Source: JBCDGZ01 sp038750655 (GTDB lineage Bacteria; Bacteroidota; Bacteroidia; Chitinophagales; Saprospiraceae). From it: 64,000 bases of DNA. Below are positions 56,407 to 64,000 of this stretch, piece after piece. Below the pieces are notes generated by a model. It ran no database searches. It was not told the origin of the DNA and saw only the letters and a list, made by a program, of their open reading frames with translations. The position numbers and the translations under genes are program-made. The DNA is taken from the NCBI GenBank assembly GCA_038750655.1, contig JBCDGZ010000021.1, positions 1-64,000 of the forward strand, given 5' to 3'. Position 1 is the first letter of the stretch, and each line of letters opens with the position of its first letter.

Positions 56407-58155
56407 ATGCTACCTGATACGCTGACAAGATTCCGTTCAACGAAGTGGGAACTACACGAACCCCAACGATCAACTCGCAAACCTCTGCGTATGTGGTGGG
56501 CCATTTTGACTTTACTGGCTTTACAATTTCTACCCTATCTGCTCTTACAAGGAGAAGCCTATATTCGCATTCACGATACCTTAGAGGGGGAAGGGTTTTG
56601 GTATCTGCTGTTGAAGGAGAGTGGCTTGATTTTCGACTATTCCCGAGAGGCTGTTATTCCACAAGTCATGAATGGCTTACCTCGAAGTGTACTGCCCACC
56701 GGATGGTCTTTTTTGATGTTATGGGTCGGGGTATTTGGATTGTATACGGGGTATATTATTAATTATTTTCTCGTTCATCTCATTGGGTTTATTGGCATGT
56801 ATTGGCTGTTGCGCCGTTATTGGATTCCCTCCGATCAGCATCAATTTATTGCATTAGGCATTGCACTTAGTTTCAGCTGGCTGCCCATCTTTACCACCTT
56901 CGGTCTCTCCGTAATGGGGCAACCCTTACTGATCTATGCCCTACTGAATATCGCGGGGAGACAAAGCCGATGGACCGATTTTCTAATTGTCTTTTTATTT
57001 CCTTTTTATTCCTCTATCGTATGGGCGGCGCTGCCACTACTGGCTATCGCTGCTATGATCTACGGCTACTGTTGGTGGAGGGATGGGCAGCACAATCTCC
57101 ATTTGCTAACTGCCCTATCTGGGCTGACCCTGATGTATATCCTTTGCAATTTACATTGGTTTGAACTGCTGTTGTTTCCCGGCGACTTTGTTTCACATCG
57201 CATGGAATACAGTTACCTCTACAGTAAGCCACTGGAATTGATCGATAGCTTTAAACATAGCTTTTTCTTATTGAGTATTGGACACTACCACATTGCAACG
57301 ATGATCAGTTTACCCGTCATTGCAGCAACGATTTGGATGGGGGTTCAGAGTGGTTGGACGCTGCGAGAGAAATGGCTGATTGGAGGAATATTTTTGCTGG
57401 CGTTATTTTATGGATTTTACAATTGGATCAGCTACGGGCTAGGGGATATTATTCCGTTGATTGAGACTTTTAAATTTGAGCGACTTCGCATCCTGATGCC
57501 TTTCTTGCTGCTCTTGCTATTGGCCAGTTTATTGGCGAGGATGCTGCACTGTCAACGACGACAAACCATTGTGTTTTTTCTGGTTGTCCAATTTCTATTT
57601 ATCGCGGCGGCTAATGACGAAGTCCAGCACAATATCCGGCAATTACTAGGGCAGGCAAAGAAGCCCAACTACAATGCGTTTTTCGCACCCACACTTTTTG
57701 AAAATATTGCAGAGTTTATCGATCGCCCTCAGTCCAGCTACCGCGTAGTACATCTGGGTATCCATCCTTCTGTTGCTCAGTATAATGGGTTTTATACGCT
57801 TGATAGTCATCATTCTATTTACGATTTGCGCTACAAAAAACAATTTGGTAAAGCCCTAGAAAAAGAGCTGCGTAAAGACCCTGTACTCTACAAGGAATTC
57901 AACCAGTGGGGCAATCGTTGCTACCTCTACTCTGCGGAATTGGGGAAAGAGGGAATGGATTTTATCATCGGTAAAAACGACGGGCGGAGCATCAGCGATT
58001 TTCAATTAGAGACGGCGCCGCTCAAGGCCCTGGGGGCGGAGTATCTCTTTGCCGCTTTGGCGATTGAAAATGCAGCATCACAGGGTTTACAATTATTAAA
58101 AACATTTGAAGAAGAAAAATCTTACTGGAAAGTTTATGTCTACCAAATCATCTAA
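56407..58155 (+). CDS. Multi-pass membrane protein, DUF6044-like
   Basis: 582 residues from ATG 56407; an in-frame TTG at 56350 would add 19 residues without a clear reason. About ten hydrophobic segments, starting with MWWAILTLLALQFLPYLLL. IRIHDTLEGEGFWYLLLKES resembles the HDtldg motif of GT-C-like membrane proteins of the DUF6044/YfhO type, suggesting a lipid-linked sugar transferase. A soluble C-terminal part (about 415-580) follows. It starts the plus-strand glycan locus that continues to the window edge. Exact function is unknown. Confidence 0.75.
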   Translation: MLPDTLTRFRSTKWELHEPQRSTRKPLRMWWAILTLLALQFLPYLLLQGEAYIRIHDTLEGEGFWYLLLKESGLIFDYSREAVIPQVMNGLPRSVLPTGWSFLMLWVGVFGLYTGYIINYFLVHLIGFIGMYWLLRRYWIPSDQHQFIALGIALSFSWLPIFTTFGLSVMGQPLLIYALLNIAGRQSRWTDFLIVFLFPFYSSIVWAALPLLAIAAMIYGYCWWRDGQHNLHLLTALSGLTLMYILCNLHWFELLLFPGDFVSHRMEYSYLYSKPLELIDSFKHSFFLLSIGHYHIATMISLPVIAATIWMGVQSGWTLREKWLIGGIFLLALFYGFYNWISYGLGDIIPLIETFKFERLRILMPFLLLLLLASLLARMLHCQRRQTIVFFLVVQFLFIAAANDEVQHNIRQLLGQAKKPNYNAFFAPTLFENIAEFIDRPQSSYRVVHLGIHPSVAQYNGFYTLDSHHSIYDLRYKKQFGKALEKELRKDPVLYKEFNQWGNRCYLYSAELGKEGMDFIIGKNDGRSISDFQLETAPLKALGAEYLFAALAIENAASQGLQLLKTFEEEKSYWKVYVYQII

Positions 58156-58294
58156 TCAAGACCAAGAGTTGGTATTACCTACGCTCTATTTACAGTACGC
58201 TGTGTTAGCCGTATTAGGTGTTTGTGTCATCATTGCCTTCATCGTTTTTGCGAAAGGAGGAGACCTGATTCCGGTCATTGGATCTTTTTACTAA
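58136..58294 (+). CDS. Small single-span membrane protein
   Basis: 52 residues from ATG 58136, overlapping the end of the DUF6044-like gene by 20 bases. The sequence is a short polar N-terminus and one hydrophobic helix (TLYLQYAVLAVLGVCVIIAF). No family was recognised. The overlap with the upstream stop and closeness to the next gene (19 bases) favour a real coupled gene, but the short length makes it uncertain. Confidence 0.5.
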   Translation: MSTKSSNQDQELVLPTLYLQYAVLAVLGVCVIIAFIVFAKGGDLIPVIGSFY

Positions 58295-58313
58295 GGTCTT
58301 TAAAGTCAATAAA

Positions 58314-59123
58314 ATGCAAGAAAAATTTTCATTGCAAGGAGCCGTTGCCATCGTTACTGGTGCTACTGGACTGTTGGGGCAGGAGCACTGTCGCGCCCTC
58401 GCTGGCGCCGGCGCTAGCGTAGTGGCCTTAGACCTACAGGAGCAATCCTGCCAGGCCCTCACCGCTCAACTCCCCGGTAATCAGCACCTCGCGCTCACCG
58501 TTGACGTCACCAACAAAGCAGCCCTACAAAATGCCCGACAAATCATTCTTGATCGCTTCGGACATATCGATGTACTGGTCAATAATGCCGCTATCAATGA
58601 TAAGTTCGAGACGCCGGCGCTGGCGGCCCAGCAATCCAGGTTTGAGCATTACCCGCTAGCTCTATGGCAACAATCCATAGCGGTCAACCTGACCGGTGTT
58701 TTTCTCGCCGCGCAGGTGCTCGGTAGCCCTATGGTCGAGCGCGGTAAGGGCAGCATCATCAATATTGCTTCGACCTACGGCATCGTCGGCCCCGACCAAT
58801 CGATCTACCGAAAAGCGACCGACGCACAAGCCTTTTTCAAATCACCAGCCTACGCAGTAACCAAAGGAGGCGTGCTCAACTTCACCCGCTTTCTAGCGGC
58901 GTACTGGGGCCCGAAGGGCGTACGAGTCAATACCCTTTCCCCCGGCGGGGTGCGCAATGGACAAGAGGATTGGTTTATCAACAACTACCAACAAAAAACC
59001 TTACTAGGTAGAATGGCGGAAGCCGAGGACTACCAAGGAGCTTTAATTTTTCTAGCTAGTGAAGCCTCCGCTTACATGACGGGTGCCAACCTCGTTGTCG
59101 ATGGAGGATGGACAGCCATTTGA
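58314..59123 (+). CDS. Short-chain dehydrogenase/reductase of the nonulosonic acid locus
   Basis: 269 residues from ATG 58314 (MQEKFSLQGAVAIVTGATGL). The NAD(P) motif is TGATGLLG (15-22). DVLVNNAAIND is the NNAG-type motif, and the catalytic Ser (NIASTYGIV) and Tyr-Lys (SPAYAVTKGG) are complete. In Campylobacter-type legionaminic acid loci a similar SDR (PtmA) acts in precursor supply. Here it precedes a NeuB-like gene and a Gfo/Idh/MocA gene, which would fit such a role; the assignment is inference from context. The SDR fold itself is certain. Confidence 0.87.
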   Translation: MQEKFSLQGAVAIVTGATGLLGQEHCRALAGAGASVVALDLQEQSCQALTAQLPGNQHLALTVDVTNKAALQNARQIILDRFGHIDVLVNNAAINDKFETPALAAQQSRFEHYPLALWQQSIAVNLTGVFLAAQVLGSPMVERGKGSIINIASTYGIVGPDQSIYRKATDAQAFFKSPAYAVTKGGVLNFTRFLAAYWGPKGVRVNTLSPGGVRNGQEDWFINNYQQKTLLGRMAEAEDYQGALIFLASEASAYMTGANLVVDGGWTAI

Positions 59124-59241
59124 ATAAGAATTAATTTTCTGTGGAAATAGCTTGCGGTCTGCTTCAGTTGCAGTTCAGCAGATGCTAAAGTATTGCCTTG
59201 TAACAATGCCCACGCCTATTTATTAATAAAACTGTTCGATT

Positions 59242-60138
59242 ATGATCGTTACACTCAAAAATGGACAACAAATTGGGATCGGTGTTCCCACTTACATCAT
59301 CGCTGAAATTGGAATTAACCACAACGGCTCTTTGGAAATGGCCAAGCAGCTAATTGATGAGGCAGCAGCAGCTGGCTGCTCGGCAGTGAAGTTTCAAAAG
59401 CGGACGCCTAAGATTTGTGTGCCCCCCGAACAACGCAACTTGAAGAGAGATACCCCCTGGGGTAGAATCACTTATATGGAATATCGCGAAAAAGTTGAAT
59501 TTGGAGTTGAAGAGTATGCAGCTATCGACGCCTACTGTCGGGAGAAAAAAATTGACTGGTTGGCCTCCTGTTGGGATGAACCCTCTGTAGATTTTATCGA
59601 ACAGTTTAATCCTGCAATTTACAAGGCGGCTTCGGCTTCGTTGACGGACCATAATTTACTGCGCAAAATGAAAAGTACAGGTAAGCCGCTCATCATCTCC
59701 ACAGGAATGTCGACGATGGCTGAAATTCGCGATGCCATTACGGCAGTTGGGACTTACTACTTGCTGATTGCTCACGCTACGTCTGCGTATCCCTGCCCTT
59801 TAGAGGAATTGAATTTGAAGATGATCAATACTTTACGCAAGACTTTTCCAGGAGTACCCGTAGGCTATTCTGGACACGAAACGGGGCTGGCAACTACCAC
59901 TGCTGCTGTAGCTGTTGGCGCTTGCTTCATTGAGCGTCACTTTACCCTCGACCGCGCAATGTGGGGCTCTGACCAGGCGGCCTCTGTCGAACCAACCGGA
60001 ATGCGGAGATTGGTCAAAGATATTCGTTCCATTGAGGAGGCCCTGGGGGACGGACTAAAGAGAGTATACGCGAGCGAACTGGCCCCTATGAAAAAATTAC
60101 GGCGGGTGCACAGTAAAGTTGTCACCGCAAAAACCTAA
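59242..60138 (+). CDS. N-acetylneuraminate/nonulosonate synthase family protein without SAF domain
   Basis: Condenses phosphoenolpyruvate with an N-acetylated hexosamine to form a nine-carbon sialic-type acid. The TIM barrel is intact: IAEIGINHNGSLEMAKQLID, CSAVKFQKRTP, KAASASLTDHNLLRKM, PLIISTGMST, VGYSGHETGLATT and FIERHFTLDRAMWGSDQAAS. The protein is 298 residues and stops after KLRRVHSKVV, where usual NeuB/LegI/PseI proteins (about 340-350) begin the C-terminal antifreeze-like SAF domain. No SAF remnant is visible downstream in other frames before gtrA at 60161, so this is not a simple frameshift. Which acid is made is unknown. Confidence 0.88.
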   Translation: MIVTLKNGQQIGIGVPTYIIAEIGINHNGSLEMAKQLIDEAAAAGCSAVKFQKRTPKICVPPEQRNLKRDTPWGRITYMEYREKVEFGVEEYAAIDAYCREKKIDWLASCWDEPSVDFIEQFNPAIYKAASASLTDHNLLRKMKSTGKPLIISTGMSTMAEIRDAITAVGTYYLLIAHATSAYPCPLEELNLKMINTLRKTFPGVPVGYSGHETGLATTTAAVAVGACFIERHFTLDRAMWGSDQAASVEPTGMRRLVKDIRSIEEALGDGLKRVYASELAPMKKLRRVHSKVVTAKT

Positions 60139-60160
60139 GCCTTTAAAATAATTTACAGTT

Positions 60161-60556
60161 ATGGAATGGATGATCACCCATGATCTCTTATACAAGTTTA
60201 TAAAATTCGGAAGCGTCGGATGTTCAGGATTGTTTGTTGATTTTGGAGTGACCTGGGGGTGTAAAGAAAAGCTACGCATCTCTCGCTACGTGGCCAATAG
60301 CATCGGTTTCATAGTGGCGGCTAGTAGCAACTACTACCTCAATCGAGTATGGACTTTTGGAAGTCTGGATCAACAGGTCTTGCTGCAATACACGGCTTTC
60401 TTTTTCATCTCTCTGGTAGGACTGGCTTTAAATAATTTGATCATCTACCTGCTGCACAGCCGCTGGCCGATTAACTTCTATGTGGCCAAGCTAGCCGCGG
60501 TCGGCTTAGTGCTGGTTTGGAATTTTTTCGCCAACTATTTCTACACCTTTAATTGA
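60161..60556 (+). CDS. GtrA-family membrane protein
   Basis: 131 residues with four hydrophobic segments. YKFIKFGSVGCSGLFVDFGV at the start and SSNYYLNRVWTFG in the middle are the GtrA signature, and the C-terminus WNFFANYFYTFN is typical. GtrA-like proteins are proposed to translocate polyprenyl-phosphate-linked sugars across the membrane, which fits the glycan locus. The next ATG is 3 bases after its stop. Confidence 0.9.
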   Translation: MEWMITHDLLYKFIKFGSVGCSGLFVDFGVTWGCKEKLRISRYVANSIGFIVAASSNYYLNRVWTFGSLDQQVLLQYTAFFFISLVGLALNNLIIYLLHSRWPINFYVAKLAAVGLVLVWNFFANYFYTFN

Positions 60557-60558
60557 AA

Positions 60559-61596
60559 ATGAGATCATTGATGAAAGCCAATAGCACATCTCCCTATCAA
60601 GATACAGAGGCCTGTCTGCTGCGTAGCTTAAAGGTAGCTACAACGAAGAAGGTCCTCTTCATCGGTGGTTCGCTGAATCAAACGAAGATGGCCTTTCGGG
60701 TGGCTCAGCAATTGGATGCCTACGGCAGCTATTTTACGCCCTATTACGGTGATGGAATTTTGCGTAGGATGAGTGAAAAAGGTTGGTTGAATAATACCAT
60801 ACTGGGCGGTGCAGCCCGGGCGGCGACGGAGCGATTTTTAAAGGAGCAACAGCTGCCGATTGATTATCGAGGAGAGCGGCATCATTACGATTTGGTGGTT
60901 ACTGGATCTGATTCTATTATCCCCAAAAATATAGGACAGCGCCCGATCATCCTGATTCAGGAGGGGATGATGATACCAGAAAATTGGGTGTCGCGCCTGG
61001 TCCGTCACCTGGGCTTACCTCGCTACCTTGGCAATACGGCGATGACTGGATTATCCGACCAGTACCAAAAATTTTGTGTAGCCTCCGAAGGGTGGAAGCA
61101 AGCTTTTATCCAAAAAGGGGTGAAGAGAGAAAAAATTGTGGTCACCGGTATTCCCAACTTTGATGATGTTGATCGCTATCGCGAGAATGATTTTCCACAC
61201 GAGGGCTATGTCCTGGGAGCAACTTCCTGCTTACGGGAAACCTATCAATACGAAAATCGGAAGAAATTTATCCGCAAAGTATTGGACGTTGCGAATGGTC
61301 GCCAAGTTATTTTCAAACTTCATCCCAACGAAAATAAAGCGCGCGCTATACGTGAAATCGAACGCTACGCTCCCCAAAGTCTCATTTATACCCAGGGAGA
61401 TATTAATCCTATGATTGCCAATTGTGAGGCAATGGTGACCAAATACTCTAGCGTACTCCTCGTCGCTCTGGGACTCAACAAAAGGGTCATCAGCGACCTA
61501 TCCGAAGAGCAGCTCCAACTACTAAAACCCTGGCAAAACGGCGGTACCTCCGCTCAGCGCATCGCTGATGTTTGCCGCCAATACCTTTGCTCATGA
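60559..61596 (+). CDS. Putative GT-B glycosyltransferase of the nonulosonic acid locus
   Basis: 345 residues from ATG 60559. No exact family is recognised, but the layout resembles GT-B enzymes such as CDP-glycerol- or polysialyl-type transferases. KKVLFIGGSLNQTKMAFRVA is followed by RPIILIQEGMMIPENWVSRL and FCVASEGWKQAFIQKGVKRE with KIVVTGIPNFDDV; later VIFKLHPNENKARAI and MVTKYSSVLLVALGLNKRVI. The last two look like the donor-binding part. Position between gtrA and a sugar oxidoreductase supports a glycan role. It shares an ATGA overlap with the next gene. Confidence 0.72.
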   Translation: MRSLMKANSTSPYQDTEACLLRSLKVATTKKVLFIGGSLNQTKMAFRVAQQLDAYGSYFTPYYGDGILRRMSEKGWLNNTILGGAARAATERFLKEQQLPIDYRGERHHYDLVVTGSDSIIPKNIGQRPIILIQEGMMIPENWVSRLVRHLGLPRYLGNTAMTGLSDQYQKFCVASEGWKQAFIQKGVKREKIVVTGIPNFDDVDRYRENDFPHEGYVLGATSCLRETYQYENRKKFIRKVLDVANGRQVIFKLHPNENKARAIREIERYAPQSLIYTQGDINPMIANCEAMVTKYSSVLLVALGLNKRVISDLSEEQLQLLKPWQNGGTSAQRIADVCRQYLCS

Positions 61597-62651
61597 AAAG
61601 CGTTGATAAAGACCTGCTATGCCTGATTGTCGGCCTGGGCTCCACCGGCCGCCGCCACCTGGCCAACCTGGCCAGCCTGGGCTACCATAACTTTGTCGTC
61701 GTTAGCCGGGGGCGCTGCCCGCTGCCCAACGATAAACTACCTGCGATGAAAATTGTCCCCAAGCTAGAAGAGGCCCTGGCCCTCAAGCCCAAGGCCGCCT
61801 TTGTTTGCAATCCTACTTCCCTGCATCTCTCCACCGCACTGGCCGCCGCCCAAAGCGGCTGTCACCTATTTCTCGAAAAACCACTTTCCCATAACTGGCA
61901 AGGCGTCGACGAACTACAGCAGCTCGTGCTTCAGCAGCAGTTGGCTGTGAGGATCGGCTTTCAATTTCGTTGCCATCCGGTACTTCAGCGGATCAAAGCC
62001 CTGCTGGATACTGGGGCGCTGGGGAATATTGTAGCGGTGCAGGCTCACTGGGGGGAGTATCTGCCGAACTGGCATCCCTGGGAGGATTATCGTCAAAGCT
62101 ATAGCGCCCGCAGGGCCCTGGGCGGCGGCGTCCTTCTGACCCTCTGTCACCCCTTCGACTATCTGCGCTGGCTGATCGGAGAAGTCAAAACCGTCTACGC
62201 TACGGCGGGCCGCTCCCCAAAGCTAGGCATCGAAGCCGAAGACCATGCGTTAGTCAGCCTCGACTTTGAAAATGGCACAATCGGCCAGGTCCATCTGGAT
62301 TATCTGCAAGATCCGGCTCGCCATCAACTGCACATTATCGGGGAGCAGGGCAAGATCGAATGGGATTATTATCGCGGCAATGCCATCGTTCATTATCATC
62401 AACCCAAAGCAATGGAACTCCTGCCTCTACCCGCGCAGTACAGCCGTAATGACCTGTTTGTAGAGGAGCTAAAAGATTTTATGAAGGCCGTCCATTTTGG
62501 GGGCTCTACCCAATGTAATCTGATGGAAGGAGCGGAGTCCCTGCGCCTAACTTTGGCGGCTAGTGCTTCGGCCCAAAGCCGCACAGCTATTAATTTGAAT
62601 CAATGGTCAGTAGAAGAATTTGAGCTGACTGTATCAACAAATTTATCATGA
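61593..62651 (+). CDS. Gfo/Idh/MocA family oxidoreductase
   Basis: NAD(P)-dependent sugar dehydrogenase, 352 residues from ATG 61593, which overlaps the previous stop as ATGA; an upstream TTG at 61572 is less likely. Rossmann motif CLIVGLGSTGRRHLANLASL (GLGSTG 14-19), catalytic Lys in HLFLEKPLSH, and the C-terminal domain with GGGVLLTLCHPFDYLRWLIG. It presumably acts on a sugar intermediate of the glycan pathway; gene-context analogues occur in legionaminic acid loci. The next gene again starts in an ATGA overlap. Confidence 0.87.
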   Translation: MKSVDKDLLCLIVGLGSTGRRHLANLASLGYHNFVVVSRGRCPLPNDKLPAMKIVPKLEEALALKPKAAFVCNPTSLHLSTALAAAQSGCHLFLEKPLSHNWQGVDELQQLVLQQQLAVRIGFQFRCHPVLQRIKALLDTGALGNIVAVQAHWGEYLPNWHPWEDYRQSYSARRALGGGVLLTLCHPFDYLRWLIGEVKTVYATAGRSPKLGIEAEDHALVSLDFENGTIGQVHLDYLQDPARHQLHIIGEQGKIEWDYYRGNAIVHYHQPKAMELLPLPAQYSRNDLFVEELKDFMKAVHFGGSTQCNLMEGAESLRLTLAASASAQSRTAINLNQWSVEEFELTVSTNLS

Positions 62652-63400
62652 CGAACAGAAAAAATATTGTCGCCATTATTCCGGCGCGGGGAGGCTCCAA
62701 GTCCATTCCTCGAAAGAATATCCGCCTCCTGGGAGGAATACCGTTGATCGCCTACAGCATTGCGGCGGGGCTGCAATCCCAGTTACTGGATCGGGTAATT
62801 GTATCAACAGACGATGAAGAAATTGCTCGGGTAGCGATGGAGTGGGGAGGAGAGGTCCCTTTTCTGCGCCCTGCTGCCTTGGCAGGAGATGAGGTGACCG
62901 ACTGGCCAGTGTTTGAGCACGTCGTTCGCTGGTTGGAGGAAGAAGACGATTATCCAGTAGATACGGTGGTGCAGCTTCGGCCTACTTCGCCCTTTCGGCC
63001 TCCGACCATCGTAGATGAGGCCATTCGCCAGTTGTATGCCGGAGAGGCGGATTCGCTGCGCGGCGTGACTCCCTCCGGTCAGAATCCCTACAAGATGTGG
63101 CACATGGAAGGAGAATTGATGCAGCCGATCATGGATACCCCATTTACCGAACCCTACAATATGCCTCGCCAAAAACTTCCTACTACTTTTTGGCAAACTG
63201 GACATATTGAGGCCATCCATCGAGATACGCTTTTGCAGCAACGAAGCATGACAGGCCATCATATTATGCCTTTTGAAATTCCACCTGGTTATGCTGTTGA
63301 TTTGGATACGCTCTGGCAATGGCAATACGCCGAATACCTTCTGGAGCACGGAAATCTCGAACTGATCCACCCCACTTGGATGGGAGAGGAAATTTTTTAA
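62648..63400 (+). CDS. Acylneuraminate cytidylyltransferase (CMP-nonulosonate synthetase)
   Basis: Activates a nonulosonic acid with CTP to the CMP-sugar. 250 residues, slightly longer than NeuA/PseF/LegF (about 230). The nucleotide-binding N-terminus AIIPARGGSKSIPRKNIRLL is diagnostic. VIVSTDDEEIARVAMEWGGE and VVQLRPTSPFRPPTIVDEAI are also conserved, and the C-terminal GYAVDLDTLWQW carries the metal-binding Asp pair. The ATG overlaps the preceding stop (ATGA), so it is co-translated. With the NeuB-like synthase it defines the locus as nonulosonic acid biosynthesis. Confidence 0.93.
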   Translation: MTNRKNIVAIIPARGGSKSIPRKNIRLLGGIPLIAYSIAAGLQSQLLDRVIVSTDDEEIARVAMEWGGEVPFLRPAALAGDEVTDWPVFEHVVRWLEEEDDYPVDTVVQLRPTSPFRPPTIVDEAIRQLYAGEADSLRGVTPSGQNPYKMWHMEGELMQPIMDTPFTEPYNMPRQKLPTTFWQTGHIEAIHRDTLLQQRSMTGHHIMPFEIPPGYAVDLDTLWQWQYAEYLLEHGNLELIHPTWMGEEIF

Positions 63401-63420
63401 TGCCTAAAAATTAAGATTTA

Positions 63421-64000
63421 ATGACAACACTAACGCCAAGAGAACGCTTTGAACAGGATGGTTTTATTGTCCTTCCCCAGTTGCTGTCGCCTACGGCAGT
63501 TCAGCACTATAAAGCAACGCTAGCTATGTACGCCCCTAGCGGCAAGACCAAATGGACTTTAGCCGATGGGCTGGTGCAGACGCCGGAGTTTTGGCCTTTG
63601 ATTTTTGATCAACAATTACGCTCCACGTTGAGCAATGTATTTGATGGGCCGTTCAAATTTTTGCAGCATAATGATCTGCATGTGGGTTTTTCTTCTTTCA
63701 CCTGGCATCGCGACAGTGTGAACCGTAAGTTTGGGATAGGAGGGGACTGGGAGGAATCCGAGGTGCCTTATCGACTGGCGCGAGTCGCCATTTATTTGCA
63801 GGAAGCCAGCAGCGGTTTTCGCCTCGGCCTGATCCGCGGAAGCCATCGTCCCGACAAATGGCTCAGCCCGGTTGAGCAGCGGGAGTTGAAGCGCCGTACC
63901 TCTGGACTGGCTAATGCCCTCTCTGCGGTTAGCGGCAAAGACCTGCTTGCTGATCGTGCGGATTGGGTGGCCACCGAACCCGGTGATGCCATCATTTTTG
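63421..64000 (+). CDS. Phytanoyl-CoA dioxygenase-like (PhyH) protein, 3' end outside window
   Basis: Partial gene: ATG 63421 is open to the window edge (193 codons). FEQDGFIVLPQLLSPTAVQ and WHRDSVNRKFG (His96 and Asp98, the HxD iron ligands) are typical of PhyH-type Fe(II)/2-oxoglutarate dioxygenases; VAIYLQEASSGFRLGLIRGS and ATEPGDAIIF match later conserved elements. The distal iron His and the 2-oxoglutarate-binding Arg lie beyond the edge or cannot be assigned. It starts 20 bases after the cytidylyltransferase stop, so it likely belongs to the same operon and may hydroxylate a sugar or lipid; this is inference. Confidence 0.82.
   Translation, partial: MTTLTPRERFEQDGFIVLPQLLSPTAVQHYKATLAMYAPSGKTKWTLADGLVQTPEFWPLIFDQQLRSTLSNVFDGPFKFLQHNDLHVGFSSFTWHRDSVNRKFGIGGDWEESEVPYRLARVAIYLQEASSGFRLGLIRGSHRPDKWLSPVEQRELKRRTSGLANALSAVSGKDLLADRADWVATEPGDAIIF

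Noticed and set aside
60139..60160. Possible frameshift removing the SAF domain of the synthase
   Set aside because: The gap to gtrA is only 22 bases and no SAF-like residues appear in other frames, so the gene is simply short.

Overview
The window is a gene-dense chromosomal stretch from a member of the Bacteroidota, most likely a Lewinella/Saprospiraceae-type marine or environmental bacterium. The evidence is: several secreted proteins with type IX secretion (T9SS) C-terminal sorting domains (FPNPT... followed by ...G.Y.v.i....g....kl.v), one very large protein with SprB-like repeats and a gliding-motility-associated C-terminal domain, Bacteroidota-typical families (DUF4271 next to HemD, DUF4139 with a carboxypeptidase-regulatory-like insert, RicT with an N-terminal Cys cluster), an ATP synthase operon that ends after atpG, and promoter elements of the form TAnnTTTG. 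The species assignment is inference. I saw no rRNA, tRNA, CRISPR array, insertion sequence or prophage.

Layout. 1-3243: 3' part of an ATP synthase operon (atpH partial, atpA, atpG) closed by a strong intrinsic terminator. 3278-7064: a sugar nucleotidyltransferase, then a minus-strand pair made of a FAD/NAD(P) oxidoreductase and a NapH/NosR-like membrane polyferredoxin. 7443-12939: four secreted T9SS-substrate proteins, two with thioredoxin-like CxxC motifs and two that are 229-residue paralogs of each other. 12944-18036: housekeeping genes (QueD-like, glutathione peroxidase, holB, ricT, lpd). 18098-22903: an unknown 479-residue protein, a PKD/dockerin-like T9SS protein, and the minus-strand operon pssA-purS-rsmI. 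23150-30275: a large SprB-repeat adhesin-like protein overlapping lptC, then a CNNM/CBS membrane protein and a membrane-anchored patatin-like phospholipase in a tight plus-strand run. 30285-38329: minus-strand genes for a sugar dehydrogenase-like lipoprotein, the fused isobutyryl-CoA mutase IcmF, a CoA-type Nudix hydrolase, hemD, DUF4271 and DUF1573. 38556-46745: a two-component system, a DUF4139 fusion protein, a DJ-1/PfpI lipoprotein, a MutS-related ATPase and a divergent XRE regulator. 46748-51088: five minus-strand genes centred on a Tat-exported DUF1501 protein. 51353-54499: dipeptidyl peptidase IV, YbjQ family, smpB. 54511-64000: membrane glycosyltransferase-type proteins and a plus-strand nonulosonic (sialic-acid-like) acid locus running off the right edge.

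The most unusual regions are: (i) the DUF1501 cluster at 46.7-51.1 kb, where small lipoproteins carry repeats resembling the C-terminal motif of the planctomycete DUF1549/DUF1553 partner proteins and one lipoprotein has an atypical C-x4-CH haem-like motif; (ii) the nonulosonic acid locus at 56.4-64 kb, with a synthase that lacks the usual SAF domain and with a phytanoyl-CoA dioxygenase-like gene; (iii) the paired flavoprotein and polyferredoxin at 4.3-7.1 kb; and (iv) the cluster of secreted thioredoxin-like and paralogous T9SS proteins. Several genes have a perfect TAnnTTTG box only 5-8 bases before their ATG, suggesting leaderless transcripts.
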